Assembly: GCF_003600835.1 (NCBI RefSeq)
Contig: NZ_NQYC01000001.1
Location: 744,001-808,000, forward strand
DNA from: Bacillus sp. PK3_68
GTDB lineage: Bacteria; Bacillota; Bacilli; Bacillales; Domibacillaceae
DNA: 64,000 nt
Direction of reading: 5' to 3'
Shown: in pieces, positions 1-9,459 of the stretch
How positions within the stretch are numbered: the first letter of the stretch is position 1
Layout: every line of letters begins with the position of its first letter
Made by a program: the position numbers and the translations under genes
The notes under the pieces: model-generated
What the model saw: the letters and a program-made list of their open reading frames with translations, nothing else
Database searches by the model: none
What the model was told of the DNA's origin: nothing

Positions 1-1505
1 TCGGCACTTGCTTTTAGGATATCGGTATCTGATGCTTTGGCGATATATTTTTCTCCTCTGAACTCCACTTGAATTTTCACTTTTCCTAATGCTTCTTTGC
101 CTCTTGAAATGCTCTTTATATCATATTGAATTAGCTTAATATCTAAATCACATATATTGCTGATTGCAGAATATAGTGCATCAATTGGGCCGGAACCTAC
201 GGCACTGCCTTTTATTGTTTGATTCGCTTTCTTCAACTCTACACTGGCGGATGGGAAATTGGTATTACTGATGACCTGCAGATCCATTAGCTCATAGAAA
301 TTGTCGCTATATGGATGGATTTCCTGACTGTTATATTTTTTATAACAGTTTTCAATAATCACATATAAGTCATGATTATACACCTCTTTTTTAACATCAG
401 CTAACTCAAGGAAAGCGGCAAAGATTTCTTCAAATTTCACATCGGTAAACTGATGGATGCCCAATTTTTCAATTGCCGTTTTCACAGCATGCCGACCAGA
501 ACGAGCGGTTAATACAAGCTCCATGTCATCTAACCCCACTGCAACCGGATTGATGATTTCGTAAGTATCTCTTGACTTGATTAAACCATCCTGATGGATG
601 CCTGAAGAATGAGCAAAAGCATTCTCTCCTGTAATCGCTTTATTTACTTGTACATCGAGCCCCATAAATCCACTTACCATTCTTGAAGTATTCATTATCT
701 CTTTTGTATTAATGTTCGTGTGGACTCGATAAACTTCCGCACGTGTGTTTATCGCCATTATCACCTCTTCCAATGCTGCATTTCCTGCACGCTCTCCAAT
801 TCCATTGATCGTACATTCCACTTTATCCGCCCCATTTTTGATTGCCGCTAACGTATTGGCAGTAGCCATTCCAAGATCATTATGGCAATGGACACTTAAA
901 AGTGTTCGGTCATTTAAATTTTTCAAGCGATCATTTAATTTGTATATTAATTCACCAAACTCTTCCGGCTCTGCAAAGCCAACCGTGTCAGGCACATTAA
1001 TCATTGTGGCTCCTGCTTTTACAACAGCTTCTATCGTTGCCCACAAATATTCAAAATCTGAGCGTGACGCGTCTTCTGTAGAGTACTGGACATTCGGAAG
1101 AAGTGTTTTGGCGTATTTGACAGCATCCACCCCCATGTCCAAAATTTGACTTTTCGACTTGCCAAACTTCTTATCTAAGTGAACATCTGATGTGCCTAAC
1201 ACGATATGGATAAGCGGGCTTTCCGCATATTTCACACTATTATATACCGCATCAATATCAGACTGTACGGCTCTTGCTAATGCTGTAATCATTACCTCAT
1301 CTGTGTTTCCTACCTTCATGGCAATTTCTTTCACGGCATTAAAATCGCCAGCCGATGAAGAAGGAAATCCCGCTTCAATGATGTCTACCTGGAGGTTTTT
1401 TAATTGCTTGGCAACTTCCAGTTTTTCGTATAAATTTAATTTTGCGCCCGGAACTTGTTCTCCGTCTCTTAAAGTCGTATCAAATACCCAAATTTTCCTT
1501 GTCAT
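1..1505 (-). CDS. leuA: 2-isopropylmalate synthase (C-terminus cut by window edge)
   Basis: Condenses acetyl-CoA with 2-oxoisovalerate, the first committed step of leucine synthesis in the cytoplasm. The start is the ATG at 1505-1503 with an AAAGGAGTG ribosome site upstream. The N-terminus has the HMGL-like signature [10 protein letters not shown] (about residues 8-17); the metal-binding HCHND motif and the ERAGN segment follow, and the C-terminal part resembles the leucine-sensing LeuA dimer domain. About 501 codons are visible; bacterial LeuA is usually 510-520 residues, so only the last residues are missing. It is preceded by a leucine T-box, which predicts induction on leucine starvation. 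The other leu genes would lie outside the window. Confidence 0.95.
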   Translation of the reverse strand, partial: MTRKIWVFDTTLRDGEQVPGAKLNLYEKLEVAKQLKNLQVDIIEAGFPSSSAGDFNAVKEIAMKVGNTDEVMITALARAVQSDIDAVYNSVKYAESPLIHIVLGTSDVHLDKKFGKSKSQILDMGVDAVKYAKTLLPNVQYSTEDASRSDFEYLWATIEAVVKAGATMINVPDTVGFAEPEEFGELIYKLNDRLKNLNDRTLLSVHCHNDLGMATANTLAAIKNGADKVECTINGIGERAGNAALEEVIMAINTRAEVYRVHTNINTKEIMNTSRMVSGFMGLDVQVNKAITGENAFAHSSGIHQDGLIKSRDTYEIINPVAVGLDDMELVLTARSGRHAVKTAIEKLGIHQFTDVKFEEIFAAFLELADVKKEVYNHDLYVIIENCYKKYNSQEIHPYSDNFYELMDLQVISNTNFPSASVELKKANQTIKGSAVGSGPIDALYSAISNICDLDIKLIQYDIKSISRGKEALGKVKIQVEFRGEKYIAKASDTDILKASA

Positions 1506-1535
1506 GTAAAAAACACTCCTTTAACATCATTAATT

Positions 1536-1815
1536 TATAAAAAAAGCCTCGTCTCTATAAAATATAGAGACGAGGCTTTGCTCGCGGTACCACTCTAATT
1601 GGTTAATCAAACTACATTAACCCTCTCATTTTCGATGGCCATCACCACCTATCTGCATAACGGGAGAAATCCGGCACCCCCTACTTACTTCGTGTGTTCA
1701 GGGAGCAGCTCTTGGATGAGTTCAAAGGCCATAACTGTCGATTTTCACCAACCATCGACTCTCTGAAAAGATTATAAACCTCCTACTATTTCCAATCTTC
1801 GCTTTTTCATTATGT
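1536..1815 (-). promoter_or_regulatory. Leucine-specific T-box riboswitch leader of leuA
   Basis: On the minus strand the T-box core (AGAGTGGTACCGCG, complement of about 1582-1595) lies just before a 17-bp terminator stem (1543-1559 with 1563-1579) that ends in a run of T. Upstream is a Stem I-like region with GAACTCATCC; the CTC at 1720-1718 is the probable Leu specifier. Known T-box logic: uncharged tRNA-Leu stabilises the antiterminator and lets leuA be transcribed. The outer boundary near 1815 is approximate. Confidence 0.9.
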
Positions 1816-2025
1816 AATTATATGCCATACTATATGAGTGAACTCTAGTTGTCAATATAAAATTAACTGAATAGTTATATTATTCCTGCGATCATTTCAA
1901 CTGTTTCCTTTTTTTACGTAAAATAGGCCTGTTCTGTTAGATGCTTTACACTGCGCCATATCCCATCACATCCCAAAAACCAGCAGCCAGGCATTCCTAT
2001 TTACTTTATTGATTAAACTGAGCGT

Positions 2026-2844
2026 TTATTCGTTAATATTTTTGAACTCTTTCATCGTTTCACTAATTTTCAATTGAGTCTCCGTTACTAAGCTTTGCAA
2101 GTTCTCTGTGATGTCACTTACCTTCACCACTTCTTGGGTTATATTCTCAACGTTATTATTCACTTTAACGATAGCATCTGAAACATTTCCTGCTAATTTT
2201 CGAACTTCATCAGCTACCACTTTAAAACCTTTTCCGTGCTCACCAGCACGTGCTGCCTCTATAGCAGCATTTAAAGCTAACATGTTCGTCTGTGAGGAAA
2301 TATTCTTGATTGTTTTAGATAGCTCACTGATCAATGTAGTTTGTTCTTTTAATGACTGAAGAGCTTGCATATTTTCTTTAGACTTTGCAACAACCAAATC
2401 GCCAAGTTCTGTGGACACATTGTTTAACTTAGAAACTACACTCTCTGTTTTAATTTCTCGCTCTGTAATATCAGTAGCAATTTTAAGAACAGCGTCTACC
2501 CTCCGCTCTTCATTTAAGATGGGGATGTAGGTAGCTTCTAGCCAAATGAGTTTTCCATTTTTCCCTACTCTCTGTATCTTTTCTTGAAACTTCTTTCCAG
2601 CCCGTAAATTATTCCACAGTTCAACATACTCTTCGCTTTCTCTAAATTCCGCCGTACAAAATTGTTTATGCATCATATGACCTAATTCATTCACATCATA
2701 GTCTAATACCTGCGCAAAATTCTTATTTGCCCATATCACTTTGCCATTAATATCAAACTCTATCATGGCAAGATTCGTTTCAAGTGATGATAGCACAGCC
2801 GCTGAATCCAATACTTGTGTGCTTTTATTTATTGTAGTACTCAT
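2026..2844 (-). CDS. Soluble PAS-domain methyl-accepting chemotaxis protein
   Basis: A 272-residue cytoplasmic chemoreceptor without membrane segments. A PAS fold spans about residues 20-128 (it ends in the PAC-like [10 protein letters not shown]). It is followed by a short MCP signalling hairpin whose conserved tip, with [17 protein letters not shown], is at about 188-204. The length is about half that of a transmembrane receptor, like small soluble receptors such as YfmS of Bacillus subtilis. It probably senses an intracellular ligand or redox state and signals to CheA; a haem or flavin cannot be told from the sequence. The ribosome site AGAGGGGG precedes the ATG. It stands alone, facing leuA across about 500 bp. 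Confidence 0.88.
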   Translation of the reverse strand: MSTTINKSTQVLDSAAVLSSLETNLAMIEFDINGKVIWANKNFAQVLDYDVNELGHMMHKQFCTAEFRESEEYVELWNNLRAGKKFQEKIQRVGKNGKLIWLEATYIPILNEERRVDAVLKIATDITEREIKTESVVSKLNNVSTELGDLVVAKSKENMQALQSLKEQTTLISELSKTIKNISSQTNMLALNAAIEAARAGEHGKGFKVVADEVRKLAGNVSDAIVKVNNNVENITQEVVKVSDITENLQSLVTETQLKISETMKEFKNINE

Positions 2845-3173
2845 AAAGTACCCCCTCTTTTCTTATAGTCTAGTCTTCCTAGATGCCTTGGGAATGTGTG
2901 ACAATAATACTATAATATTACTTGCAAGACAATGAAAATTAGCACTTTAAAAAAGAGGGTTGAATGGATAAGCAGAAAATTGTCTCTTATTTATGTCTAC
3001 TACTTGATAACAAGCTCTCCTAAACCCTTCTCTTCATCTATATCCCTTAAGCGCAGAACCCCTCAAACCAATAGAGCGTCCTTATAATTTGACTACTATA
3101 CCACCATTTTCGACAAATACACTTATCAAAATGACCATTATACTTTACAATCAATGGCAAGAGGTGAAATTTT
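2845..3173. other. Divergent intergenic region
   Basis: Lies between the leftward chemoreceptor gene and the rightward HTH gene and should hold both promoters. It is AT-rich. The ribosome site AAGAGGTG for the HTH gene is at its right end. I see no further gene or hairpin that I can support. Confidence 0.4.
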
Positions 3174-3377
3174 ATGAAAAGTCGTCTTAAGGAATTAAGA
3201 GCTCGGGATGGCTTGAACCAAACACAGCTCGCCAAACTGGCAAAAGTTTCTAGACAAACAATTAGTTTAATCGAACGCGAAGAGTTCATCCCTTCTCTCT
3301 TAATTGCCGTTCGTATTTCACGGATATTCCGGGAGCCTGTAGAAAATGTATTTTTCTTTGAGGAGGATGAATTATAA
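3174..3377 (+). CDS. Small XRE-family transcriptional regulator
   Basis: A 67-residue Cro/CI-type helix-turn-helix protein that is almost entirely DNA-binding domain: RLKELRARDGLNQTQLA is followed by the recognition helix region VSRQTISLIERE (about residues 25-36). It belongs to the short YozG/YgzD-like class usually paired with a membrane protein of the DUF3169 type. Here the downstream DUF3169 gene starts at the base after the stop codon, so the two form an operon. The regulator probably controls its own operon. The ribosome site AAGAGGTG precedes the ATG. Confidence 0.9.
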   Translation: MKSRLKELRARDGLNQTQLAKLAKVSRQTISLIEREEFIPSLLIAVRISRIFREPVENVFFFEEDEL

Positions 3378-4054
3378 ATGAAAATAATCAAGCAACTGTT
3401 GATCGGAGCCATAGTGGGATTTATTATAGCAATTAGCGCCCTGAACTTTTCTACCATTGATTTTTTACATTACGCAAAACCCGCCGTTATTTGCTTGTTT
3501 TCTCTAAACGTTATCCTGCTGGGATGGAGCTTGCTGTTATGCAAACAAATTAAACAGTTGCATAACACAGAGCTTACGGGTGAGGAAGAAGATGCCGCTG
3601 GGGAACTAAAATATAAAAAGTTTTCAGACTACTCCTTATTTGCTCAATCCAGTACCGTTTTATCGTTTTTAGCGTTAAGTTTCACCCTTGTTTGTAAAAT
3701 GGATATAGTCTTGGTTATCCTATCAATTATTCTGTTGATTGTCGGTTATGCGTTTACTGCCTATATGATTCAGTTAATGAAATTTGTGTATCCCGATCGT
3801 GAGATCCCCCTCTTTCTGACACGCAGTTTTCGGAAAAGCTTTTGGAAATCTCTGATGAAGGGGAAAAACATATTATTATGCATGGTTTATATAAATCGTA
3901 TAACTTATTAAGCATTGCGCTGACAGTTGCAATTGCAGCCGCTGTCATCTACTCCATGCTCTCACAGAATTCACAGTTGTTTTCCATCATCGCTATGTGT
4001 ATTGTTTTACTCTTAGTACATGGAAAATATATCTTGACTATTCGCGACAAATAA
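3378..4054 (+). pseudogene. DUF3169-family membrane protein, frameshifted
   Basis: The first frame (from ATG 3378) encodes an N-terminal hydrophobic segment, a second membrane segment at about residues 28-55, and two more near 95-135, up to YPDREIP. The family-typical continuation (LSDTQFSEKLLEISDEGEKH, then two membrane segments, ending IRDK) is in another frame and ends at 4054. The switch occurs at the C-run 3806-3810: one extra C would restore a single 225-residue reading frame. This is therefore either a recent one-base deletion or an undercalled homopolymer. Function of the family is unknown; the upstream partner is the XRE regulator. Confidence 0.8.
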
Positions 4055-4111
4055 AATTGAAAAAGGGCCTAGACTGTATCACCTTGCTCCTCTAGAGGAC
4101 GAAGTAAAAAC

Positions 4112-4146
4112 AAAGCTGGACTTCAAAATGAAGTCCAGCTTTTTAA
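4112..4146 (+). terminator. Intrinsic terminator after the XRE-DUF3169 operon
   Basis: A perfect 10-bp stem AGCTGGACTT (4114-4123) pairs with AAGTCCAGCT (4131-4140), with a 7-base loop, followed by TTTT. Confidence 0.85.
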
Positions 4147-4630
4147 TCAAGATGTAAAAGGTTTCACCTCCCCTCTTTTCAAATGAACTCAACTCCTTCT
4201 TCGACAGGGCTCCGAATGAATCATTCAATTATTAAATGGAATAGTTCTCCTTTATTCTTCTCCATAATAACGGGCCTTTGTTTTAGCCATTCATTTAGGA
4301 ACAATTTTATTAATTTTAAGTGGTTATTTTTAATCATTCCTTTTAACTGTGGAAAGGTCTCACCTGAACCTCCATCTAGCAGGTCACAGACATCCTTGTT
4401 TTTTGTATGTTTTCTTTTTAGAGAGAGACACTAACTATAATCAAGGTAGATACCCTCATTGCTTTATTCAAAATTGCTTTTGGTTAGCCGGGAACCTTCC
4501 CGGCTTCTATGGTTTCTCTTTATTTTGTAAATACATGTATAGACAATGCTTGCTCAATGTGTAATGTAAAACCAGCTGTTTGTATCTGTATTCAATTCAA
4601 CATCCTATCTCAAGCTGGAGGCGATGTGGT
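4147..4630. other. Long gap before the deacetylase gene
   Basis: About 480 bp without a supported gene. Open frames here have no ribosome site and no recognisable protein character. The right end carries the TGGAGG ribosome site (4616-4621) of the deacetylase gene, and its promoter should also lie here. Confidence 0.4.
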
Positions 4631-5419
4631 TTGCTGAAATATATGGTCTTTTTTTGCACTCTTTTTATTGGTTGCTTTTCCATTGTATTGTCTGCAGATG
4701 CCCATATGAGCAGTCGTCAGGAATATGAGAAGTCAGGTCAAGCCATATGGGAAACGGCTACTAAAAAGAAAGTTGTAGCCATCACTTTTGACGATGGCCC
4801 AAGCCCAACCTACACTCCGCAAATACTGGATGTTTTGGCTAAGCATAGGGCAAAAGCCACTTTTTTTGTCACCGGGAAAAATGCAAATAAATATCCTGAT
4901 GTTTTAAAAAGAACGGTGAAAGAAGGCCATGAGGTGGGCAACCATACGTATACCCATATTTATGACAGAAGCAAGAGCGTAAAAAAGTTAAAAAGAGAGA
5001 TCGATTTAACCGCTCAAACGGTAAAAAAAATCACGGGCCAGGAAACCACACTTTATCGCCCTGTTGGAGGCATGTATAATGACTCCATCATGAACACAGC
5101 TGCTGACAAGAACCATCTTGTCGTCATGTGGTCTTGGCATCAGGATCCTAAAGATTGGCTTCGACTGCCTGCAAACAAAATTAGCAATCACGTGATTAAA
5201 CATTTGCGGTCTGGCGATATTATTCTCCTTCACGATGCTGGCGGCAATCGCACTCAAACCATTCGGGCATTAGACAAGATACTGGATTATTTAGACAAAT
5301 CCGGCTATCAATGTGTTACGGTTTCTGATTTAATATATCAATCTAAAGTGCTCGATCATGATACACTTCCTGGAGACCCCTCTGATGACTATTTCTCACA
5401 TTCACTTAAAAATAGTTAA
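4631..5419 (+). CDS. Polysaccharide deacetylase (NodB family)
   Basis: Metal-dependent carbohydrate esterase family 4 enzyme that removes acetyl groups from peptidoglycan or related polymers outside the membrane. I choose the TTG at 4631 because TGGAGG ends 9 bases upstream; the product is 262 residues. A signal peptide or anchor covers about residues 5-24. NodB motifs in order: TFDDGP (52-57), NHTYTH (104-109, two metal His), RPVGG (143-147, usually RPPYG), the WHQDPKDW segment (169-176), LLHD (199-202). All catalytic positions appear intact. It most resembles PdaA/PdaB/YlxY-type enzymes; the exact substrate cannot be assigned. It is monocistronic. Confidence 0.9.
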   Translation: MLKYMVFFCTLFIGCFSIVLSADAHMSSRQEYEKSGQAIWETATKKKVVAITFDDGPSPTYTPQILDVLAKHRAKATFFVTGKNANKYPDVLKRTVKEGHEVGNHTYTHIYDRSKSVKKLKREIDLTAQTVKKITGQETTLYRPVGGMYNDSIMNTAADKNHLVVMWSWHQDPKDWLRLPANKISNHVIKHLRSGDIILLHDAGGNRTQTIRALDKILDYLDKSGYQCVTVSDLIYQSKVLDHDTLPGDPSDDYFSHSLKNS

Positions 5420-5497
5420 AAGAACCCCATACAATCTTTCGTCAACCCCCGGGTGCCGCCAGCCATGCTCGGGGTAATAATCGTGTGTTAGAGCATA

Positions 5498-5522
5498 GAA
5501 AAAAGCACCCTAAAGGGTGCTC
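5498..5522 (-). terminator. Intrinsic terminator (leftward)
   Basis: AGCACCC and AGGGTGCT pair around a short loop (5504-5521), with a run of A at 5498-5503 that is read as T on the minus strand. It lies about 265 bp downstream of the YitT gene, with the small open frame between them. Confidence 0.7.
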
Positions 5523-5697
5523 AATGAAGGAATGTAAATATATCGATAATTTTACTATCAAATTGGACGCTCCATGCACTGTTTGTATCATTCTCCCCAG
5601 ATAATAAAATTTCCTCACCTGATAAGAAGATGATCTTTAAAACTAATGGTTTGAAATGTCCAGCGTATAGGATATTTAATTTTGAAACCTTAAACAA
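5521..5697 (-). CDS. Possible small ORF or gene remnant ending at a terminator
   Basis: On the minus strand an open frame (about 58 codons from TTG 5697; no clear ribosome site) encodes protein-like sequence such as LYAGHFKPLVLKIIFLSG and ends exactly at the stem of a terminator. Because the terminator abuts the stop codon, this could be the 3' end of a degraded gene. I do not recognise the family. Confidence 0.25.
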   Translation of the reverse strand: MFKVSKLNILYAGHFKPLVLKIIFLSGEEILLSGENDTNSAWSVQFDSKIIDIFTFLH

Positions 5698-5787
5698 CTT
5701 ATTATTAATTTGACACTTCCTATGGGGGTGACAGCTTCGCTGATTCTATCCCTTTTTAATAAAGATATTTTCGCCTGTTTTTGTTAT

Positions 5788-6627
5788 TTACACATTTGCA
5801 CTGTCCATAAATCCTTTTCCGATAACATCCCGCACATCATGGATGGCCACAAAACTTTCATCATCAATGGCTTTCACAATTTTCTTAAGCATCAGCACCT
5901 CTTGTTTATGAATAATGACATAAAGGATTTTTTTATCATCTTTCGTGTAATAGCCGTATCCTGTCAATACCGTGATGCCTCGATGTGTTTTTTGGTTAAT
6001 TTTCTCAGCAATTTCTTCATGACTCTTCGAGATGATGGTGACCGCTTTTTTGTGATTCATTCCTTCCACAATAAAGTCCATAACTTTTGTTCCGACATAA
6101 AGCATGACAATCGTGACCATCAAACGCTCTGTTCCGATGATAAAGTATGAGGAAAATACTACAATTAGGTCAAAGAACAGCAACCCGTAGCTGATACTCC
6201 ATCCGAAATATTTATTGGCAATGCGGGCAAGAATCGTGGACCCAGCTGTTGTCCCGCCTGTTCTAATCACCATCCCGATGCCGAGTCCTGCAAGAACGCC
6301 GCCAAATATCGCATTCACCAGCATATCCGATGCCTCTACCCGCCAATCATGGCTTATATGGAGAAAGAGAGAGTTAAAAATAACAGCAATAATCGTGTAA
6401 AGAACAGAGGTCTTGCTTAAAAATTTATAGCCAATCACAATTAAAAGGCTGTTTACCACGAGGGTTACAAGTCCAGGAGACCATTCGAACAAATAATAGA
6501 AGATAAGCGCAACCCCCGTTACTCCGCCTTCTCCAAGGTTAGTAGGAATGATAAGAACATTAATCGCCAAAGCAAAAATAAAGGACCCTACCATAATCGT
6601 TAAAATATCCAACAATCTTCTTTTCAC
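5788..6627 (-). CDS. YitT family membrane protein (DUF2179 C-terminal domain)
   Basis: A 279-residue protein: about five hydrophobic helices in the first 175 residues (it starts RRLLDILTIMVGSFIFALAI), then a soluble DUF2179 domain (about 195-279). The glycine-rich FGGVLAGLGIGMVIRTGGTT stretch near residues 110-127 is typical of YitT/YpjC/YqfU-type proteins. Family function is unknown; some members are discussed as transporters. The start is a GTG at 6627 with a GGTG-type ribosome site. It is monocistronic. The assignment to the family is firm, to a particular paralogue not. Confidence 0.9.
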   Translation of the reverse strand: MKRRLLDILTIMVGSFIFALAINVLIIPTNLGEGGVTGVALIFYYLFEWSPGLVTLVVNSLLIVIGYKFLSKTSVLYTIIAVIFNSLFLHISHDWRVEASDMLVNAIFGGVLAGLGIGMVIRTGGTTAGSTILARIANKYFGWSISYGLLFFDLIVVFSSYFIIGTERLMVTIVMLYVGTKVMDFIVEGMNHKKAVTIISKSHEEIAEKINQKTHRGITVLTGYGYYTKDDKKILYVIIHKQEVLMLKKIVKAIDDESFVAIHDVRDVIGKGFMDSANV

Positions 6628-7256
6628 ATTAACACCTGCTTATATATTTTTGAAAAACAAACGGGCAGCTCTTTCGTTTTTGTAATAGAAACGAATAGCG
6701 CCCGCCTGTCTCTTTTAACTATCTATTCTTATATTCCTTGTATTCACTATAAAAAATCATTAGCTGTCCTATAAACCTCCTTTACTCTCTAGGAAGGTGA
6801 AAACTTTTTATCATTATACACTTATTGACTTCTATCTTTCTGCATTTATTTATTTTTTTTATAGGGATACGGAAACGATTCTGGATGTCAGGGGCCACCA
6901 TAGGAGTAAATGCCGTGTAATCCATTTTGATCATTGCATTCAGGAAACTTTAAATCCTTGAAAATCAATAAACCTTTGCCTTCTCCATAGGAGAAGGCTT
7001 ATTAAGAAAAATAGACTGAACAGCAAAAACCGATCAGTCTGTAAGTAATTATCTGGCTCAACTAAAGCGCCCGATTCTTGAAGACCATTTCATCCTCATT
7101 CCCAAAGAAAAAGCCCACCGTCGTTCAAAAAGATTTAATGTGATTTTTTACTTCCATAAATATTTTTAAGTTGTATACAAAAATTAGGATTTAACATAAT
7201 TTCAAGCATGGCAATTATTTAAATTCGTATAAATTTGCTAAGTTAATTTTATTAAC
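6628..7256. other. Intergenic region with a possible gene fragment
   Basis: About 630 bp between two leftward genes. A small hairpin (CCTTCTCC with GGAGAAGG) is at about 6976-6996. On the plus strand, 7023-7171 reads as a stretch with protein character (LAQLKRPILEDHFILIPKEK) without a start codon or ribosome site, perhaps the 3' end of a lost gene. Nothing else is supported. Confidence 0.3.
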
Positions 7257-7889
7257 TCATTCATTTACTGAATTCATCAATTGAAAGAAGTATTCAGGTT
7301 GATGAGTCTTATGTAGGTTATACCAGGAATGTAATGTATCTGGTGCACATACATCTAGTTTTTTCAGTACTTCCATTGCGAATTCCAGAGGAGCTACTCC
7401 TGAGGCAGTAACCAAATTCTCATCGGATACCGCGGATCTTCCCTCATAAAATTTTTCTCCATTGTAATTAGGACAAACCATTTTCATATATTCCAAGTTA
7501 TTACTTGTATGCTTTCTAGAATCTAGGTATCCCATGTTTGCGAGACCCTCCGTTGCACCGCAAATGGCAGCAACAATAGTGCCGAGTTCTAAAGCTTCAC
7601 CAGTTTTTTGCAGGATAGATTGATGAAGCTCTTCTCCCCACGTGTTCCCTCCAGGTAAAATTAAAAGATCTTTCCTCTCAAGAGTACACTCATTAAGGGA
7701 AATATCTGGTTTTATGCTCAGTCCTCCCATCGTAGTAATCATTTCTTTATTCGCTCCTACTGTAACTACTTTTAAAGGCGCTACATCTTTTTTGAAATAT
7801 CTCCCTGAGTGTAGTTCGGCAATTAAATATCCGTATTCCCAGTCTGACATTGTATTGAATACATAAAGATAAACTTTTGGGGTCTGCAT
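7257..7889 (-). CDS. DJ-1/PfpI family protein
   Basis: A 210-residue member of the class I glutamine-amidotransferase-like superfamily. The nucleophile elbow AAICGAT places the reactive Cys at residue 110; the LILPGG motif (76-81) precedes it, and Glu18 (WEYG) is a candidate partner acid. Members include glyoxalases, chaperones and stress proteins; the precise role is unknown. The gene lies 72 bp downstream of the WYL-type regulator in the same direction, separated from it by a strong hairpin, so the regulator may control it. Confidence 0.88.
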   Translation of the reverse strand: MQTPKVYLYVFNTMSDWEYGYLIAELHSGRYFKKDVAPLKVVTVGANKEMITTMGGLSIKPDISLNECTLERKDLLILPGGNTWGEELHQSILQKTGEALELGTIVAAICGATEGLANMGYLDSRKHTSNNLEYMKMVCPNYNGEKFYEGRSAVSDENLVTASGVAPLEFAMEVLKKLDVCAPDTLHSWYNLHKTHQPEYFFQLMNSVNE

Positions 7890-7928
7890 CTAATAACACT
7901 CCAATCACAAGTAATATAGCTTATTATA

Positions 7929-7967
7929 AGATAACTTCCCTGACAGCTAATGTCAGGGAAGTTATCT
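7929..7967 (-). terminator. 17-bp perfect hairpin between regulator and DJ-1 gene
   Basis: AGATAACTTCCCTGACA (7929-7945) pairs perfectly with 7951-7967 around a 5-base loop. It overlaps the last codons and the stop of the regulator gene and lies about 40 bp upstream of the DJ-1 start. It could be a terminator (the flanking T-run is weak), an mRNA-processing hairpin, or an operator. Confidence 0.6.
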
Positions 7968-8927
7968 TACTTGATGAAATTTTATTAATTCCGACAGAAT
8001 GTCAATAAGCCGCTCCTTAAGGCTTATTGGCTGAATAACTTCGATAGATTGACCGTACGGTAAAAGTAAGTAAGGTACATATGTATGGAGGATATCTTTT
8101 TCAAGAAGAAATACTGCTTGATTTGAAGTTCGTTCTTGTAAATAATGTTCTAAAAACCAATGTCCGCAAACATCACTCAACGCCCTTGCCTCTCCATTTA
8201 TAACCAAAGAAATAATCTCTTTCTTATTTTCTATCGTTGGAAGAAGGTTTTTCATAAAAACGTCACGTGCGGAAAGTTCTTCTGGTCGAGTAAATTTATT
8301 TTCGGTCAACATTAGATTTTCAATCCGCTCTATTTTAAAACTACGGATGTCATTCCTAAGGTGACAAAATCCAATCACATACCACTTATTATTCCAATAA
8401 ATCATTCTGTATGGATCAACCAACCTGTACTTTGATTGCTCTTCGCCACTTCTGTTGTATAGAATTTTCACAGAGTATCCGTCAGCTACGGCCTGCTCCA
8501 AGTCCTTTAACAAAGGTTCCATAGAAAGCGAACTTAATCGACGTATTACTTCAAGACTGGTTACATGTTGGTTTATTTTTGTCTCTTGCTCTTGATTTGA
8601 ATATTTGCTTAGCTTTGAAATAGCCCTTTTTAGTGCTTCACCTCCATAATATCCGGCTTCTTCTGCAAAAATAGCAGCATGACATAGGGCGGTTTGCTCC
8701 TCAAAATCAAAAAAAAGAGGAGCTTCAAGAAAATTGTTCAATAAAGTATATCCACCGTTATGGCCTGTGTCTGAAATGATAGGTACGCCACTTGTTGAAA
8801 GTGTATCAATATAACGGTACACCGTTCTTATATTCATCTCTAGCTTTTCTGAAATTTGTTTTGCAGTAACTTTTTTACCTGAACTAAGCATCCATAGAAT
8901 TGCTAGTAGATTGTCACTTTTAGGCAT
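7962..8927 (-). CDS. WYL-domain transcriptional regulator (YafY type)
   Basis: About 321 residues. The N-terminal winged helix (about 5-60) contains VTAKQISEKLEMNIRTVYRY and GVPI, typical of HTH_11. The WYL domain is at about 140-230, with YRMIYWNNKWYVIGF and a following R-S-F-K-I-E-R-I strand. A C-terminal WCX-like region follows. I prefer the second ATG (8927), which is 6 bases from the GAGGTGG site; the first ATG abuts it. WYL proteins bind nucleic-acid-type or other small ligands; the ligand here is unknown. The probable target is its own operon with the DJ-1 gene. Confidence 0.9.
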   Translation of the reverse strand: MPKSDNLLAILWMLSSGKKVTAKQISEKLEMNIRTVYRYIDTLSTSGVPIISDTGHNGGYTLLNNFLEAPLFFDFEEQTALCHAAIFAEEAGYYGGEALKRAISKLSKYSNQEQETKINQHVTSLEVIRRLSSLSMEPLLKDLEQAVADGYSVKILYNRSGEEQSKYRLVDPYRMIYWNNKWYVIGFCHLRNDIRSFKIERIENLMLTENKFTRPEELSARDVFMKNLLPTIENKKEIISLVINGEARALSDVCGHWFLEHYLQERTSNQAVFLLEKDILHTYVPYLLLPYGQSIEVIQPISLKERLIDILSELIKFHQVR

Positions 8928-8934
8928 ATACATC

Positions 8935-9459
8935 CACCTCTATACGGAATTGATTATGTAAGTTTATGTTCGTTAATTAATAATGAGTGAGTTCCACTGT
9001 ATTTATTATTTAAATTCAACTTATTTCCTTGGATTGCTAGTATATCTTGATAGTTCAAATGGAATTCTTCACAATCCGTTTTCAAATCCATCAACCGGGT
9101 TACCCCACAACCTGGCCCTTAGCAAAGAAAGATGAATGGAGTTTTACCTTATCACAACAAAAAAGAAAAATCCTGATTTAACGCAGGATTTTTCTCAACC
9201 TTTGTTTCAAATCTCCAATGCTCAGATGGTCCAAGCGCTGCAGCAAGATGATATGTTATAGCCACTCGCTGCTTTTTATACTATTTTCTAAAATAAAGGA
9301 GGGTTCCAAACAATCAAGCAGTTGCAACCTGCCTTAAAGTTTTAGTGCCCTTGATTTTTCTGTTAGGCTGTGTATTAAGTTTTTATATTTTCCACATTAT
9401 AGATCGTTCTAGCGGAGTGAAGAAGTCGAATTTTTTCATGTGATATAGTGAATTTTTAT
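8935..9459. other. Intergenic region, regulator promoter side
   Basis: About 530 bp. It holds the promoter of the WYL regulator at the left, an open minus-strand stretch of about 45 codons (about 8955-9095) without a ribosome site, and the bidirectional terminator at 9166-9193. I see no further gene. Confidence 0.4.
9166..9193. terminator. Bidirectional terminator-like hairpin
   Basis: AAAAATCCTG (9166-9175) pairs with CAGGATTTTT (9184-9193) across an 8-base loop, with A-rich and T-rich flanks. It is suitable for stopping leftward transcripts from the SGNH gene. Confidence 0.65.
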
